Made by a program: the position numbers and the translations under genes. From NCBI RefSeq assembly GCF_028275055.1, contig NZ_JAQCNJ010000039.1:26114-90113 (forward strand): a DNA stretch of 64,000 bases, in the 5' to 3' direction. The stretch is from Haloplanus sp. (GTDB lineage: Archaea > Halobacteriota > Halobacteria > Halobacteriales > Haloferacaceae). Below, in pieces: positions 44,127 through 53,584 of the stretch. Below the pieces are notes generated by a model. It ran no database searches. It saw only the letters and a program-made list of their open reading frames with translations, and was not told the DNA's origin. The first letter of the stretch is position 1. Each line of letters begins with the position of its first letter.

Positions 44127-44960
44127 TCAGCGTGGCCGACGCCTCGTCCACCCGACGCTCCGGTACTTTTTCTCGGCCCGCTCTCTCGCCCGCGCGAGTT
44201 CGGTCTCGCTCCACCTGCCCGGATCGGCGTTGGCCCACGTCGCAAGCGCCGCCTCGACGGCGGCGACGGCGTCGTCGCGGCTCGCGTCCGTGTGTTCGCA
44301 GATTCCGGTCACGCGGTCACGGAACGTCGCGGCGTCGATATCGTCCTCGGCGAACACGGACAGATGCCGGTCGGGACGGACCGAGTACGTGATCGATCCG
44401 TGTTGCACAACCGCGTCCGTCCGGCGGTGCTGGGCGTTCCCGCTCACCTTCCGTGGCGTCGCACCGTCTGCCCCGGCCACGACAACGTCGTGTGCGGGGT
44501 GGAGTTCGCGGAGGTAACAGGCCGGCGGGTGACACGCCGGCCGCCCCGATTCGGCGAACCGCGCCGGGACACCGAGGCGGTCGAAAGCGTCCATGATCGG
44601 GGCACAGAGCTGCCGGTACGACTCCACGAGGTCGCCCGGGAGTTCGTCGTCGGGCGCGACGATGGTATAGGAGATGTCCCCCGTCGTGTCGTGGTAGATG
44701 CCGCCGCCGCCGGTTTGTCGCCGCGTGACGTCGATCCCCTCGCGGTCGCAGTAGTCCCAGTCGACGGTGTCGGGAGCCTGCCGGTAGCCCAGCGAGAGCG
44801 TCGACGGCTCCCAGCGGTAGACGCGGACGGTCCGAGGCCCACCCGCGGCGGCCGTCTCCGCGGCGATCTCGTCGAGGGCCATGTTCATCGGGCCCGACCG
44901 CGCCTCCTCGCGGATCAGCCGCCACTCCCGGTCGGCGTACGGTCCGGCACTCGCGTCCAT
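44127..44960 (-). CDS. Lipoate-protein ligase family protein
   Basis: This 277-residue LplA-like protein has MNMALDE near residues 25-31, the binding loop RRQTGGGGIYHDTTGD near 80-95 and the conserved lysine in RKVSGNAQHR near 169-178. It belongs to the biotin/lipoate ligase fold and would attach or transfer lipoyl (or octanoyl) groups to 2-oxoacid dehydrogenases or glycine cleavage H protein. Haloarchaea hold several paralogues, so the exact substrate is uncertain. Confidence 0.82.
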   Translation of the reverse strand: MDASAGPYADREWRLIREEARSGPMNMALDEIAAETAAAGGPRTVRVYRWEPSTLSLGYRQAPDTVDWDYCDREGIDVTRRQTGGGGIYHDTTGDISYTIVAPDDELPGDLVESYRQLCAPIMDAFDRLGVPARFAESGRPACHPPACYLRELHPAHDVVVAGADGATPRKVSGNAQHRRTDAVVQHGSITYSVRPDRHLSVFAEDDIDAATFRDRVTGICEHTDASRDDAVAAVEAALATWANADPGRWSETELARARERAEKKYRSVGWTRRRPR

Positions 44961-45313
44961 GCGCGGAGGTCGGGGCCCGCCGACAAATGGGTTTCGTGGC
45001 CGTCCCGGAGCGTTACGGCCTCGACCGCCGCGGGTCCGTCACCCACACCTACGTCGTCGACACGATGGCGTCGAGGGTAACGTCGTGGTCGCCACCGATT
45101 CACGCCCTTTGATACCGTCGGGTATCGGTGCCAGCGCCGGCGACACCACCGTCCACACCTTCGGCTACGACGGCCGCCGGAGGGTGAGTGATGCGGACTA
45201 TGGCACCACCCACGCGGCGGTCTATGATTCGGTGATGGTGTTCTCCGTCGGCGAGTCACCCGACCGACCCGCCCGATCGGTCGGTCGGTGGCTGATCGTG
45301 TCGCCGGCCCCGA
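44961..45313 (+). other. Gene-poor stretch with a possible decayed gene
   Basis: No intact gene is seen. The plus strand has protein-like pieces in different frames: VAVPERYGLDRRGSVTHTYV (about 45000-45060) and, after a shift, NVVVATDSRPLIPSGIG, then HTFGYDGRRRVSDADYG (about 45080-45210). Together they suggest a frameshifted remnant, but no family is recognised. Confidence 0.3.
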
Positions 45314-46294
45314 TCAGGCCGACTCCGCGTGCTCGGTCTCCGGGCGGTACTCGCCGAGCAGTGACTCGACCGCCCGCCAGTCGACCGGCGGGACGTGGTC
45401 GTCGAGTGCGACCTCGAAGTCGGCCAACCGGCCGCCGTAGCGGTCCCGCCACTCGATCGCCAGTTCCCCGTTGAATCGGTCGTCGATCGACCGCCATCGA
45501 TCCTCGAGACTCGCAAGGCGGTCGTCGAGAACGGCGAGGCTCTCGGCGTCAACCGCGCCGTGGGCGTCGTCCGGGCCAGGATCGGGCCACGCCCGGAGGT
45601 CGTCGATGTCGGCACGGAGGTCCTCAACCAGAAGGCGGGCCACGCGATGCCTGAGGACGGCGTCGAACCCGACGGCTGCAGGGTCGGTATCCGCATCCAC
45701 GTCGCCGGCCGCGAGTGCGTCGAGGGTCTCCGCCACGTCGTCGATGAAGCCCGCCACCGCGTCGGCGTCGTCACCGAGGGCTTCTAGCCGGCGGTCGGGG
45801 GTTCTGACCCACGCCTCGAACTCCTCGGCGTCGACGCCGAGTTTGTCGGCCGTGTGCTGAGCCGAGTTGGCCGCGGCAGTGAGCCGACGGATCTCGGCGG
45901 CCGCCTCGTAGATGGTGTTGGGGTCGCTCGCGAGGTCGACAACCGACTGGAGCTGATCGCCGAGGTCGTCGACGCGGGATGCGACCGCCGCGTACCGCTT
46001 CTCGAAATCGTCGAGACGCTCGCCGACACCGTCGAGATGATCGACCGCGGCGGCGGCCTCGCGAGCGTCATCGATCAACATCCCGGCGTTCTCTACCCTG
46101 GTTTCGGGGGTGGACACCACCTTCGAGACGTGGGCGAGCGCGTCGTCGACCGCCTCGTGGTGAACCGCTCCCTCCTCGGTCACCCGCTTCAACGCTGCCC
46201 GAACCGTGTCCGGGTCGTCGCCGGTTCGGTCGACGACGGCGTCCACGGCCTCGTCCAGTGATAGCCCGTCGAGCGAGTCGTCGTGGTCGGTCAC
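45314..46294 (-). CDS. Acidic coiled-coil protein (haloarchaeal transducer-like), unknown function
   Basis: The 326-residue protein is strongly helical and acidic. LDEAVDAVVDRTGDDPDTVRAAL near the start looks like a helix-turn-helix. Long heptad-rich helices (about 60-130 and 225-280) resemble the coiled coil of chemotaxis transducers, but no HAMP, methylation or signalling hairpin is present. It has no transmembrane segment. It is divergent from the pst operon. Confidence 0.6.
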   Translation of the reverse strand: MTDHDDSLDGLSLDEAVDAVVDRTGDDPDTVRAALKRVTEEGAVHHEAVDDALAHVSKVVSTPETRVENAGMLIDDAREAAAAVDHLDGVGERLDDFEKRYAAVASRVDDLGDQLQSVVDLASDPNTIYEAAAEIRRLTAAANSAQHTADKLGVDAEEFEAWVRTPDRRLEALGDDADAVAGFIDDVAETLDALAAGDVDADTDPAAVGFDAVLRHRVARLLVEDLRADIDDLRAWPDPGPDDAHGAVDAESLAVLDDRLASLEDRWRSIDDRFNGELAIEWRDRYGGRLADFEVALDDHVPPVDWRAVESLLGEYRPETEHAESA

Positions 46295-46390
46295 GGGTCA
46301 TGCTTTTGCCGACGCGTCGTTATAATTTCCGTCTCAGCGACACATAGCACTATTTTCTCATATATACTAGTATGTTCACCCACCGGTGCT

Positions 46391-46417
46391 CGGTAGTGCC
46401 AACTACCGCTTATATAA
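46391..46417 (+). promoter_or_regulatory. pst operon promoter with a perfect inverted repeat next to TATA
   Basis: CGGTAGT (46391-46397) and ACTACCG (46402-46408) form a perfect 7-base inverted repeat with a 4-base spacer, ending one base before TATA (GCTTATATAAAC, 46409-46418). This is where an archaeal activator or BRE-overlapping regulator binds. A second palindrome ATACTAGTAT lies 18 bases further upstream (46364-46373). The expected RNA start is about 46440, a few bases before the pstS ATG. Confidence 0.6.
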
Positions 46418-46448
46418 ACCATCTTTACCGGAACACTGCGAATTTCGG

Positions 46449-47691
46449 ATGATGTCTGAGAACACCGGAGATCAGCACGATCGATTTTCACGGCGGGGGT
46501 TCATTACAGCGACTGGCGCCGCCGGCATCGCTGGCTTGGCCGGTTGTGGCGGGCAGTCCGGCGGCGGCGAGGGCGGTGGGGGAGACGGCGACGACGGCGG
46601 TGACGGCGGCTCCGACCACCGCGAGCGACGACGAGTCCGACATGGACGGCGATGGCGGCGGTCTGAACACCGCGCTGCTCAACGCCGAGGGCTCCTCAAC
46701 CGTCTACCCCATTTCGAACACGGGCAGTTCCTACTGGAACTCCAACGCACCGCCGAGTGACGGCGAGTACTGGGGATCGAACTCGGAGAGTACCGTCCCC
46801 GGGTGGAGCGAACTCGGCGAGCCGGACATGCCCATCGCGGACTACTTCGCCTCGAAGTTCGGGTTCGAGCCGACCGAGCAGCGTTCCAGCCCACCGTTCC
46901 CGACGACGGTCGGTCTGAGCCACTCGGGGACCGGCTGTGAGGCCGTCGCGGAGGGACTGGTCGATATCGGTAACTCGTCGGGTCCGATCACGGCCGAACT
47001 CGGCTGGAGCGAGGAGGAGGCCCAGAACACGGTCGTCGACAACGTCGTCGGCCGCGACGGCCAGCCGGTCGTCGTCAGTTCGGATGTCGTCGACGCCGGC
47101 GTCACCCAACTGACCGGTGAGCAGGTCCGCGGCATCTACCAGGACGAGATCACCAACTGGAACCAGATCGAGGGGATCGATTACGATCAAGAGATCTACG
47201 CTGTTGGCCGCGCCGAGGGCTCCGGAACGGACACCTCGTTCCGCCTGAACATGCTAGGTGGCGCCGACGCGGCGATGCCGGGCGTCGACACTCGCTTCGG
47301 GCAGAACCAGCAGGTCGCACAGGCTGTCTCCCAGAACGAGGGCGCTATCGCGTACATGGCGCTTGCGTTCACCAGCGACACGGTCACGCCGATCGCTATC
47401 GACCTCGAGGGAACGCTCTACGAGCCGGACCGCGACGCGGAAAACACCATCTTCGACAGCGACTACCCGCTCAACCGGGACCTCCATATGTACACGTTGA
47501 TCGAGGACTCAAACCCCGACAGCGGGGGGTACGACGCCCGCGAGGCCGCCTTCATCAACATGTTCCTCAACGAGTTCGGCCAGACCGTCTTTGTCGAGGG
47601 GAACAACTACATTCCGCTGCCGACAAGCGACCTGCAGTCGATGAAAGAACAGGTGTCGCCGCTCGCCACCGGAGACCTCGTCATGCCCTGA
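46449..47691 (+). pseudogene. pstS: Phosphate-binding lipoprotein PstS, frame broken at a G5 run
   Basis: ATG 46449 (or 46452) begins MMSENTGDQHDRFSRRGFIT, a Tat signal ending in a lipobox LAGCGG. The mature phosphate-binding domain is intact but one frame away: AEGSSTVYPISNTGSSYW, then GLSHSGTGCEAVAEG and DIGNSSGPITAEL, with the phosphate-binding Ser/Gly loops present. Removing one G from the GGGGG run at 46578-46582 would restore a single frame of about 413 residues. As given, translation from the signal ends at 46760. This may be a real mutation, a phase-variable tract or a base-calling error. Confidence 0.8.
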
Positions 47692-47712
47692 TCCGGCCCC
47701 ACCGTCCGGATC
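47690..47712 (+). promoter_or_regulatory. Stem-loop between pstS and pstC
   Basis: GATCCGG (47690-47696) pairs exactly with CCGGATC (47706-47712) across a 9-base loop, beginning inside the pstS stop codon. No T-run follows, so it is more likely an RNA-stabilising or attenuating element that keeps binding-protein mRNA more abundant than permease mRNA than a full terminator. Confidence 0.45.
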
Positions 47713-47784
47713 GTCTCGCCGTCAGCGACCACCCACTGTCCGATTCTATGACACCCCTCGGACCAATAATTTCACACACACGAC

Positions 47785-48912
47785 ATGACATCGGCAACAC
47801 GTAGCGACCGACTGACCGCAGCCACCGAACGGCAGGTCCAGCGGGTTCGCGATTTCGTCGACGAGACCGAACCGGCGGCGCTGGTCGTCGTCACGATCAT
47901 CGCCCTCTCCCTGCTGACGGCCTTCGTCGGCTTTCTGGCGGTGTCGAACCTGACGGTCCTGCCCTTTGCCGCCTTCGCCGTGGCGACGGGGTATGGCTGG
48001 GTGAATCATCAAGAGGAGACGGCGCTGGTGTTGACGCTGACGATGACCGTCTCGACGTTGTTGATCCTCGGGCTGATCGTCGTGTTCATCTTCCGGGAAG
48101 CGATCCCGGTCCTTTACTACGAGAGCGCGACCGTGTTCGGCGTGAGCGTGCCGGGGCTTCGGCTGTTCATCGAGTCGGACTGGGACGCGGTGTCGCCGCC
48201 GATCCGGTACTCGATGGTGCCGATGATCCACGGGACGGTGATGGTGACGGTCGTCGCGACGGCGGTCGCCGGACCGCTTGGCGTCGCCGCCGCACTCTTT
48301 CTCTCGGAGATCGCGCCCGATGTGGTCCGGGAGTTTGTGAAGCCGGGCATCGAAATCCTCGCCGGCATTCCCTCCATCGTCTACGGGTTTATTGGCTTCA
48401 CCATCCTCAGCCCGTGGGCGTCGGACCAGTTCCAGACCACCGGCTAGGGGAGTTACCTCTTTGTCGGCATCGTCGTCGGGTTGATGGCGCTCCCGACGGT
48501 CGTCTCCGTCGCCGAGGACGCCCTCAGTAGCGTGCCCGAGTCGATGAAAAGCGGCTCGCTCGCCGTCGGGACGACCGACTGGCAGACGATGACCTCGATC
48601 ACCCTCCCCGCGGCGTTCTCGGGTGTCTCCGCCGCGGTTCTTCTCGGTGTCGGACGCGCCATCGGCGAGACGATGGCCGCAACGGTCATGCTCCGTGGCG
48701 TTCCACGCCTCACCGAACCGCTGGTGAACGTCTTCTACGGTATGGAGACGCTCACGTCGCTCATCGCACGCAACTACGGCGAGGCGGACGGCCTCCAGAT
48801 GGACGCCCTCTTTGTCGCCGGCGTGATCCTCTTTATTACCGTGCTGGCCATCTCGATCGGTGCGCAGTACATCGAGTGGCGGATGCGGAGCAAACTCGGA
48901 GGTGAGGCCTGA
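47785..48912 (+). pseudogene. pstC: Phosphate ABC permease PstC with in-frame TAG at 48445
   Basis: The frame starting at ATG 47785 encodes a PstC permease: cytoplasmic N-terminus, several membrane helices, and the segment LAGIPSIVYGFIGFTILSPW. At codon 221 it meets TAG (48445-48447). The same frame continues directly with GSYLFVGIVVGLMALPTVVS, the EAA-type loop GTTDWQTMTSITLPAAFSGV and GVGRAIGETMA, to TGA 48910-48912. The whole reading is 375 codons plus stop, a normal length, so one base change explains it. Unless TAG is read through, no complete permease is made. Confidence 0.8.
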
Positions 48913-50525
48913 TGGCGGGCGCGACCCGGTCGCGGCTCATCGAGGGCGAGACGACGACGACCGACGCGGTCGCCGGCGTAACGGTGGGCCTCTCGGCGAT
49001 CCTGTTCGCACTCGCCGTGGGGGCGTTGTTCGAGTGGGTGAGTCTCACCGGCACCGTCGCCGGCCTCCCGACGGTGACGCTGCTCGGGGGGCTGTTGATC
49101 GGCCTCGGGGTCGCCGTGTCCCTTTTCGGTCTCGGTTCGTGGCTCGGCTACGTCGAGACCGACCCCGACGCGAGCGCCGGCCTGATCGCGGGCTTTGGCG
49201 CGGCGGTGCCGTGGTTCGTTATCGGGGGCGGCGTCGTCTCCCAGACGCTCGGGCTCGGTACCGGCGCCGGTGTCATCGGGGGCCTCCTCGTCGGCGGCGT
49301 GGCGTTCGCCGGGACCGCCGTTCCACGCGAGGACGTGGGGTCGACGGTTCCACTCGGCGCTCTGCTCGCGTTCGTCGGTGCTGTCTTCATCACCGGGACG
49401 ATCGGTCCGGAGTGGATCTGGAATCTCGACTGGGAGCAGCAGGCCTCGGTCACGGCCGAATTTCTCGTCCCGGTCGCGACGCTGTTCTGTGCCCTCTACG
49501 GAGGCTGGGCCGCCGCGAAGGCATACGGTCGATTCGGCGCACGCGGCAGGCACATGGGTGCGTACGTTCTCGTCTACCTCAACGCGTTGTCCATCGTTGC
49601 CTTTCTGTTCATCCTCATCGTGTTCGTCGTCGTCAAAGGGCTGCCCGGGCTACTCACCGGCGTCGAGGTCGGTCCCGGTGTCGGCCCGCAGGTGTTCGGC
49701 TTGTTCGAACTCCCGGTGTCTGTCCCTCTGGTTATGAACGGCGTTGCGTTGTTGAACGACTTCCAAGGGGTTCTTCCGGCGATCGTGGGAACGGTCTGGC
49801 TGGTCGTCGGCGCGGTGTTGTTCGCGGTGCCACTGGGTGTCGGCGCGGCCGTCTTTCTCACCGAGTACGCAGAACGTGGCCGGTTCACCCAGGCCGTTGA
49901 GGTGGCGACCAACGGCCTCTGGAGCACGCCCAGCATCGTTTTTGGGCTGTTCGGGTTCGCCTTTCTCATCCCGCGATTTGGCAACCAGAAGTCGTTGCTG
50001 GCCGGAATGCTCACGCTCGGGTTCATGTTGCTTCCGCTGGTGCTCATCACGAGTCGGGAAGCGATGCTCTCGGTGCCCGACGAGTACCGCGACGCGAGCG
50101 CGGCCCTCGGTGTGTCGAAGTGGCAGACGATCCGGAGTGTCGTCCTCCCGGCCGCGCTTCCGGGCGTCATGACGGGTGTCATCCTCGGTGTCGGTCGGAT
50201 TGCGGGCGAGACGGCGCCCATTCTGTTGACGATGGCGGGCGGGACGTTCGTTCCCGGGGGACAGACGGTCAACGTTATCGGCGGCTTCGAGTTCACCGGC
50301 ACGCCGCCGTTTGTGGCCAACCCCGAACTTCTGCAGGCGACATCCGCACTCCCCTACCAGTTGTACGCCCTCATCACCGCTGGCGTCGGCTTGGGGAGCA
50401 ACGTCGCAGACCCCGACGGGTTCCGGTGGGCAACGGCGCTCGTCTTACTCGTCGTCGTTCTCTCGTTCTATGCGATCGGCATCGGCGCGCGATACTACTT
50501 CCGACAACGGCTCAGGCACGAATAA
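48912..50525 (+). CDS. pstA: Phosphate ABC transporter permease PstA, long form
   Basis: This 537-residue membrane protein has an N-terminal half (about 15-200) of six or so hydrophobic helices without a transporter motif. The canonical PstA permease domain (about 270-530) has SLxxxP-type helices, the EAA loop [22 protein letters not shown] and [11 protein letters not shown]. Bacterial PstA is near 290 residues, so the first half is an extension, known in haloarchaea but of unknown role. The ATG overlaps the pstC stop by one base (TGATG). Confidence 0.88.
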   Translation: MAGATRSRLIEGETTTTDAVAGVTVGLSAILFALAVGALFEWVSLTGTVAGLPTVTLLGGLLIGLGVAVSLFGLGSWLGYVETDPDASAGLIAGFGAAVPWFVIGGGVVSQTLGLGTGAGVIGGLLVGGVAFAGTAVPREDVGSTVPLGALLAFVGAVFITGTIGPEWIWNLDWEQQASVTAEFLVPVATLFCALYGGWAAAKAYGRFGARGRHMGAYVLVYLNALSIVAFLFILIVFVVVKGLPGLLTGVEVGPGVGPQVFGLFELPVSVPLVMNGVALLNDFQGVLPAIVGTVWLVVGAVLFAVPLGVGAAVFLTEYAERGRFTQAVEVATNGLWSTPSIVFGLFGFAFLIPRFGNQKSLLAGMLTLGFMLLPLVLITSREAMLSVPDEYRDASAALGVSKWQTIRSVVLPAALPGVMTGVILGVGRIAGETAPILLTMAGGTFVPGGQTVNVIGGFEFTGTPPFVANPELLQATSALPYQLYALITAGVGLGSNVADPDGFRWATALVLLVVVLSFYAIGIGARYYFRQRLRHE

Positions 50526-50527
50526 CG

Positions 50528-51457
50528 ATGAGCGATTCACAACAGACCCAAACTCAAAACCGGACACGGACCGAGACGACGGGCAACGATCAGCCCCTCG
50601 AAACCACCAGCGGCGAGACGGTCGAAGAAGCCAGAGCGGAGTGGACCGAGTACGACTTTCGGGGAAACGCGAAGATGGTCGCCGAGGACCTCGACGTGTA
50701 CTACGGCGATGACCACGCCCTGAAAGGGGTCTCGATGGAGATTCCCGAGGAGAGCGTCACCGCGCTCATCGGCCCCTCGGGATGTGGCAAGTCGACGTAT
50801 CTCCGTTGTCTCAACCGAATGAATGACCGGATCAGCGCCGCCCGCGTCGATGGGTCGGTCCAATTCGACGGGAAAGAGATCTATCAGGACGGAATCAATC
50901 TGGTGGAACTCCGCAAGCGGGTCGGTATGGTGTTTCAGTCGCCGAACCCGTTCCCGAAGTCGATCCGGGACAACATCTCCTACGGCCCGCGAAAACACGG
51001 CGACATCGACACCGGGTTGCTGGCCCGACTGCTCGGCCGCGACGACAGTGACGCGGAACGCAAACTCGTCGAACGGGCGCTCAAACAGGCCGCGCTCTGG
51101 GACGAGGTGCACGACCGACTCGACGACAACGCCCTCGGCCTCTCGGGCGGCCAGCAACAACGGCTCTGTATCGCCCGGTGTCTGTCCGTCGATCCCGAGG
51201 TCATCCTGATGGACGAACCCGCGTCGGCGCTTGACCCCATCGCCACCGCGAAAATCGAGGACCTGATCGACGACCTTTCCGAGGAGTACACGGTCGTCAT
51301 CGTCACCCACAATATGCAACAGGCCGCGCGAATCTCGGACCAGACCGCCGTCTTTCTCACCGGCGGGGAACTCGTCGAGTACGACGAGACGGACAAGATC
51401 TTCGAGAACCCAGAAAGCCAGCGCGTCGAGGACTACATCACCGGGAAGTTCGGGTGA
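50528..51457 (+). CDS. pstB: Phosphate ABC transporter ATPase PstB
   Basis: From ATG 50528 the product has 309 residues with a Thr/Glu-rich N-terminal extension of about 45 residues. Walker [10 protein letters not shown] lies near 80-88, the Q-loop [11 protein letters not shown] near 137, the signature LSGGQQQR near 201 and Walker [13 protein letters not shown] near 221. It powers phosphate import with PstC and PstA. It starts two bases after the pstA stop. Confidence 0.93.
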   Translation: MSDSQQTQTQNRTRTETTGNDQPLETTSGETVEEARAEWTEYDFRGNAKMVAEDLDVYYGDDHALKGVSMEIPEESVTALIGPSGCGKSTYLRCLNRMNDRISAARVDGSVQFDGKEIYQDGINLVELRKRVGMVFQSPNPFPKSIRDNISYGPRKHGDIDTGLLARLLGRDDSDAERKLVERALKQAALWDEVHDRLDDNALGLSGGQQQRLCIARCLSVDPEVILMDEPASALDPIATAKIEDLIDDLSEEYTVVIVTHNMQQAARISDQTAVFLTGGELVEYDETDKIFENPESQRVEDYITGKFG

Positions 51458-51460
51458 TCC

Positions 51461-52135
51461 ATGCCCCGGGACGACTTTCAGCAATCGCTTGCCGACCTGC
51501 GCGCCGAGGTACTGTCGATGGGCGACCTCGTCGCCGACCGACTCGACCGCGCGCTGACCGCCTTACAGACCGTCGACGAGGCGGCCGCTCGGGCGGTGAT
51601 CGAGGGCGACGACGCGGTCGACCGCCGGTATCTTGAGTTGGAGTCGACGTGCATCCAACTGATCGCCCAACAACAACCCGTCGCGGGCGACCTGCGTGTC
51701 GTCGTCGCCTCGTTCAAGATCCTCACCGACCTCGAACGCGTTGCCGACCTCGCGGTCAACCTCGCACAGTACACCCTCGAGGCGGACCGACAACGCTTCG
51801 AGCAGGTCGATCTCTCGACGATTGGCGACCTCGCCGGCGAGATGTTCGACGACGCGATGACCGCCTACCGCACCGACGACGCGGCGCTGTGTCGTGAGGT
51901 GGCGGCCCGCGACGACGAACTCGACTCCCTGTGTCAGCGGTCGAGCGAGCGGGTCGTTCGGGAACTCATCGAGGGCGAGGCGGGCGGTGACGACGCTTGG
52001 ACGGTCGAACGGCTACTGGACGACGTCTCGCGGCTCCTACTCATCGTCCGTGATCTGGAACGCGTCGGGGATCACGCGGTCAACGTCGCCGCCCGCACCC
52101 TGTACATGATCGAAAGCGACCCGGAACTCGTCTGA
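51461..52135 (+). CDS. phoU: Phosphate signalling complex protein PhoU
   Basis: The 224-residue protein contains two PhoU three-helix bundles, each with the metal-binding E/D-x3-D-type motif: ILTDLERVADLAVN near residues 86-99 and RDLERVGDHAVNVA near 194-207. PhoU restrains phosphate uptake when phosphate is ample. It follows pstB after three bases in the operon. Confidence 0.92.
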   Translation: MPRDDFQQSLADLRAEVLSMGDLVADRLDRALTALQTVDEAAARAVIEGDDAVDRRYLELESTCIQLIAQQQPVAGDLRVVVASFKILTDLERVADLAVNLAQYTLEADRQRFEQVDLSTIGDLAGEMFDDAMTAYRTDDAALCREVAARDDELDSLCQRSSERVVRELIEGEAGGDDAWTVERLLDDVSRLLLIVRDLERVGDHAVNVAARTLYMIESDPELV

Positions 52136-52136
52136 G

Positions 52137-53135
52137 ATGGAAACCCGAAAACTCCAGAAGGTCGGTGGGTCGACGTACTCGGTGTCCCTCCCCAAGGAGT
52201 GGGCGACCGACCACCACCTCGAAGCCGGAATGTCGATCCACCTCTACCCTCACGCGGACGGCTCGCTGATCGTCCGGAGCGACCGGCAGGACGGTGGACC
52301 GCTCGCCTCGACGCGACTCCGACTTTCTCGGGTCGATGCCGACACGATCCGGCGCACGCTCTATGCCGCATACGCCGTCGGGTACGACGTCGTCACGCTC
52401 GTGGCCCCCGACACCGAGGCGTTCGACGGCGACGACTACCGCCTCATTCGACGGCTGACGGAGTCGACGCTCGGGTTGTCGGTCGTCGAGGAAGGTTCCG
52501 ATCGCGTCACCGTCGAGAGCCTGCTCGACGCCTCCGAGCTCTCGATCCAGCAGTCGGTGACCCAACTCCGGTTCACCGCGCTCTCGATGCACCGGACCGC
52601 GGTCGACGCGTTCCCCGACGGCGATGCGGTCGACCTCGACCGCCGCGACGACGGCGCGGACAGATTGCTGGGCGCGGTGACCCGCCACCTCAACCGCTCG
52701 CTCGTCGATTTCGGCGAGGTCGACCGCCTCGACGTCCCCCGGACGTCGTTGTTCGACCACTACCTCACGGCCCGCGAACTCGAACGGGTCGCGGATCACG
52801 CCGTCCGGATCGGCTCGCTCGCCGGCCGCGTCGACGACACGCCGCCAGCGGACGTTCTCGACGAGATAACCGGGCTCGCGGACGCGTCGCGCGCCGTCGT
52901 CAAGACGGCGACGGCGGCTCTCTTGGATGGGTCGTGTGACGAGGCCCACGAGGTGCTGAACCGGCGTGATCGGGTGTTCGACGACCTCGACACGCTGGAT
53001 ACGGTCTTGATGGAGCGTTCTCCCCCTGCCGGGTACGTTCTCTCGCGGGTGGTCTCGACGCTCGCCCGAACCGCGGAGTGTGGGGGGACCATCGCCACGG
53101 CCGCGCTCCGGTCGAGCGCCCGCCCCGACCGGTAG
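52137..53135 (+). CDS. AbrB-PhoU fusion regulator
   Basis: This 332-residue protein starts with an AbrB/SpoVT-like DNA-binding domain (METRKLQKVGGSTYSVSLPKEW, about 1-45). A linker domain and two PhoU-type helical bundles follow, one holding LTARELERVADHAVRIG near residues 205-221. AbrB-PhoU fusions are archaeal and are candidates for the transcriptional phosphate sensor. It starts one base after phoU. It may bind the inverted repeat in front of pstS, an inference from operon context. Confidence 0.88.
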   Translation: METRKLQKVGGSTYSVSLPKEWATDHHLEAGMSIHLYPHADGSLIVRSDRQDGGPLASTRLRLSRVDADTIRRTLYAAYAVGYDVVTLVAPDTEAFDGDDYRLIRRLTESTLGLSVVEEGSDRVTVESLLDASELSIQQSVTQLRFTALSMHRTAVDAFPDGDAVDLDRRDDGADRLLGAVTRHLNRSLVDFGEVDRLDVPRTSLFDHYLTARELERVADHAVRIGSLAGRVDDTPPADVLDEITGLADASRAVVKTATAALLDGSCDEAHEVLNRRDRVFDDLDTLDTVLMERSPPAGYVLSRVVSTLARTAECGGTIATAALRSSARPDR

Positions 53136-53266
53136 CCTCGCGGCGGCGCCGACCGTGTCATGACGACCTTCGGGCGTGTGACTTTTAGACAGCGGGGTGG
53201 ACCCCACCCGTTTTCGATGAAGCCCGTGGCCGGCACAACCCTGATCGTGTTACCGTCGGCCCCGGG

Positions 53267-53419
53267 TCAGTCCAGATTCGAGAGCGCCTCGTCGACGTCG
53301 AACTCCTTTGTCGTCTCCGTTCCCTTCTCGCCACGGTCGACCCGCTCTTTTTGCTCCTCGTCTATCTCCACTTCCGGCCCTTTCTCCTCGGTGAACTCCG
53401 TGGTAACTCCCCACGGCAT
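53267..53419 (-). CDS. Small acidic protein of 50 residues, unknown function
   Basis: On the minus strand ATG 53419 begins MPWGVTTEFTEEKGPEVEID and the frame ends at TGA 53267 with FDVDEALSNLD. Composition is extremely acidic and lysine-poor, and codon third positions match the genome, which supports a real gene despite its size. It has no motif I recognise. It is divergent from rio2. Confidence 0.6.
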   Translation of the reverse strand: MPWGVTTEFTEEKGPEVEIDEEQKERVDRGEKGTETTKEFDVDEALSNLD

Positions 53420-53584
53420 ACTACCGGTTCTCCGTGCGTTCGGCGTCTCTGGTCATACCAGCTCTCCCCGGCCGGTCGGTATATCGGTTGTGATGTGACG
53501 CCGTGCCGGCGGATTTCGTATCGCGACATGTGGTTTACTCTGTCGACGCGGGGGGCTTTTGTCCCTTGCGCGCGGAACCGGGGT

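Noticed and set aside
48445..48447. TAG in pstC read as pyrrolysine or another sense codon
   Set aside because: TAG ends several intact genes here (for example at 582, 9897, 15345, 23445 and 53135), and no pyrrolysine genes were seen; haloarchaea are not known to use them.
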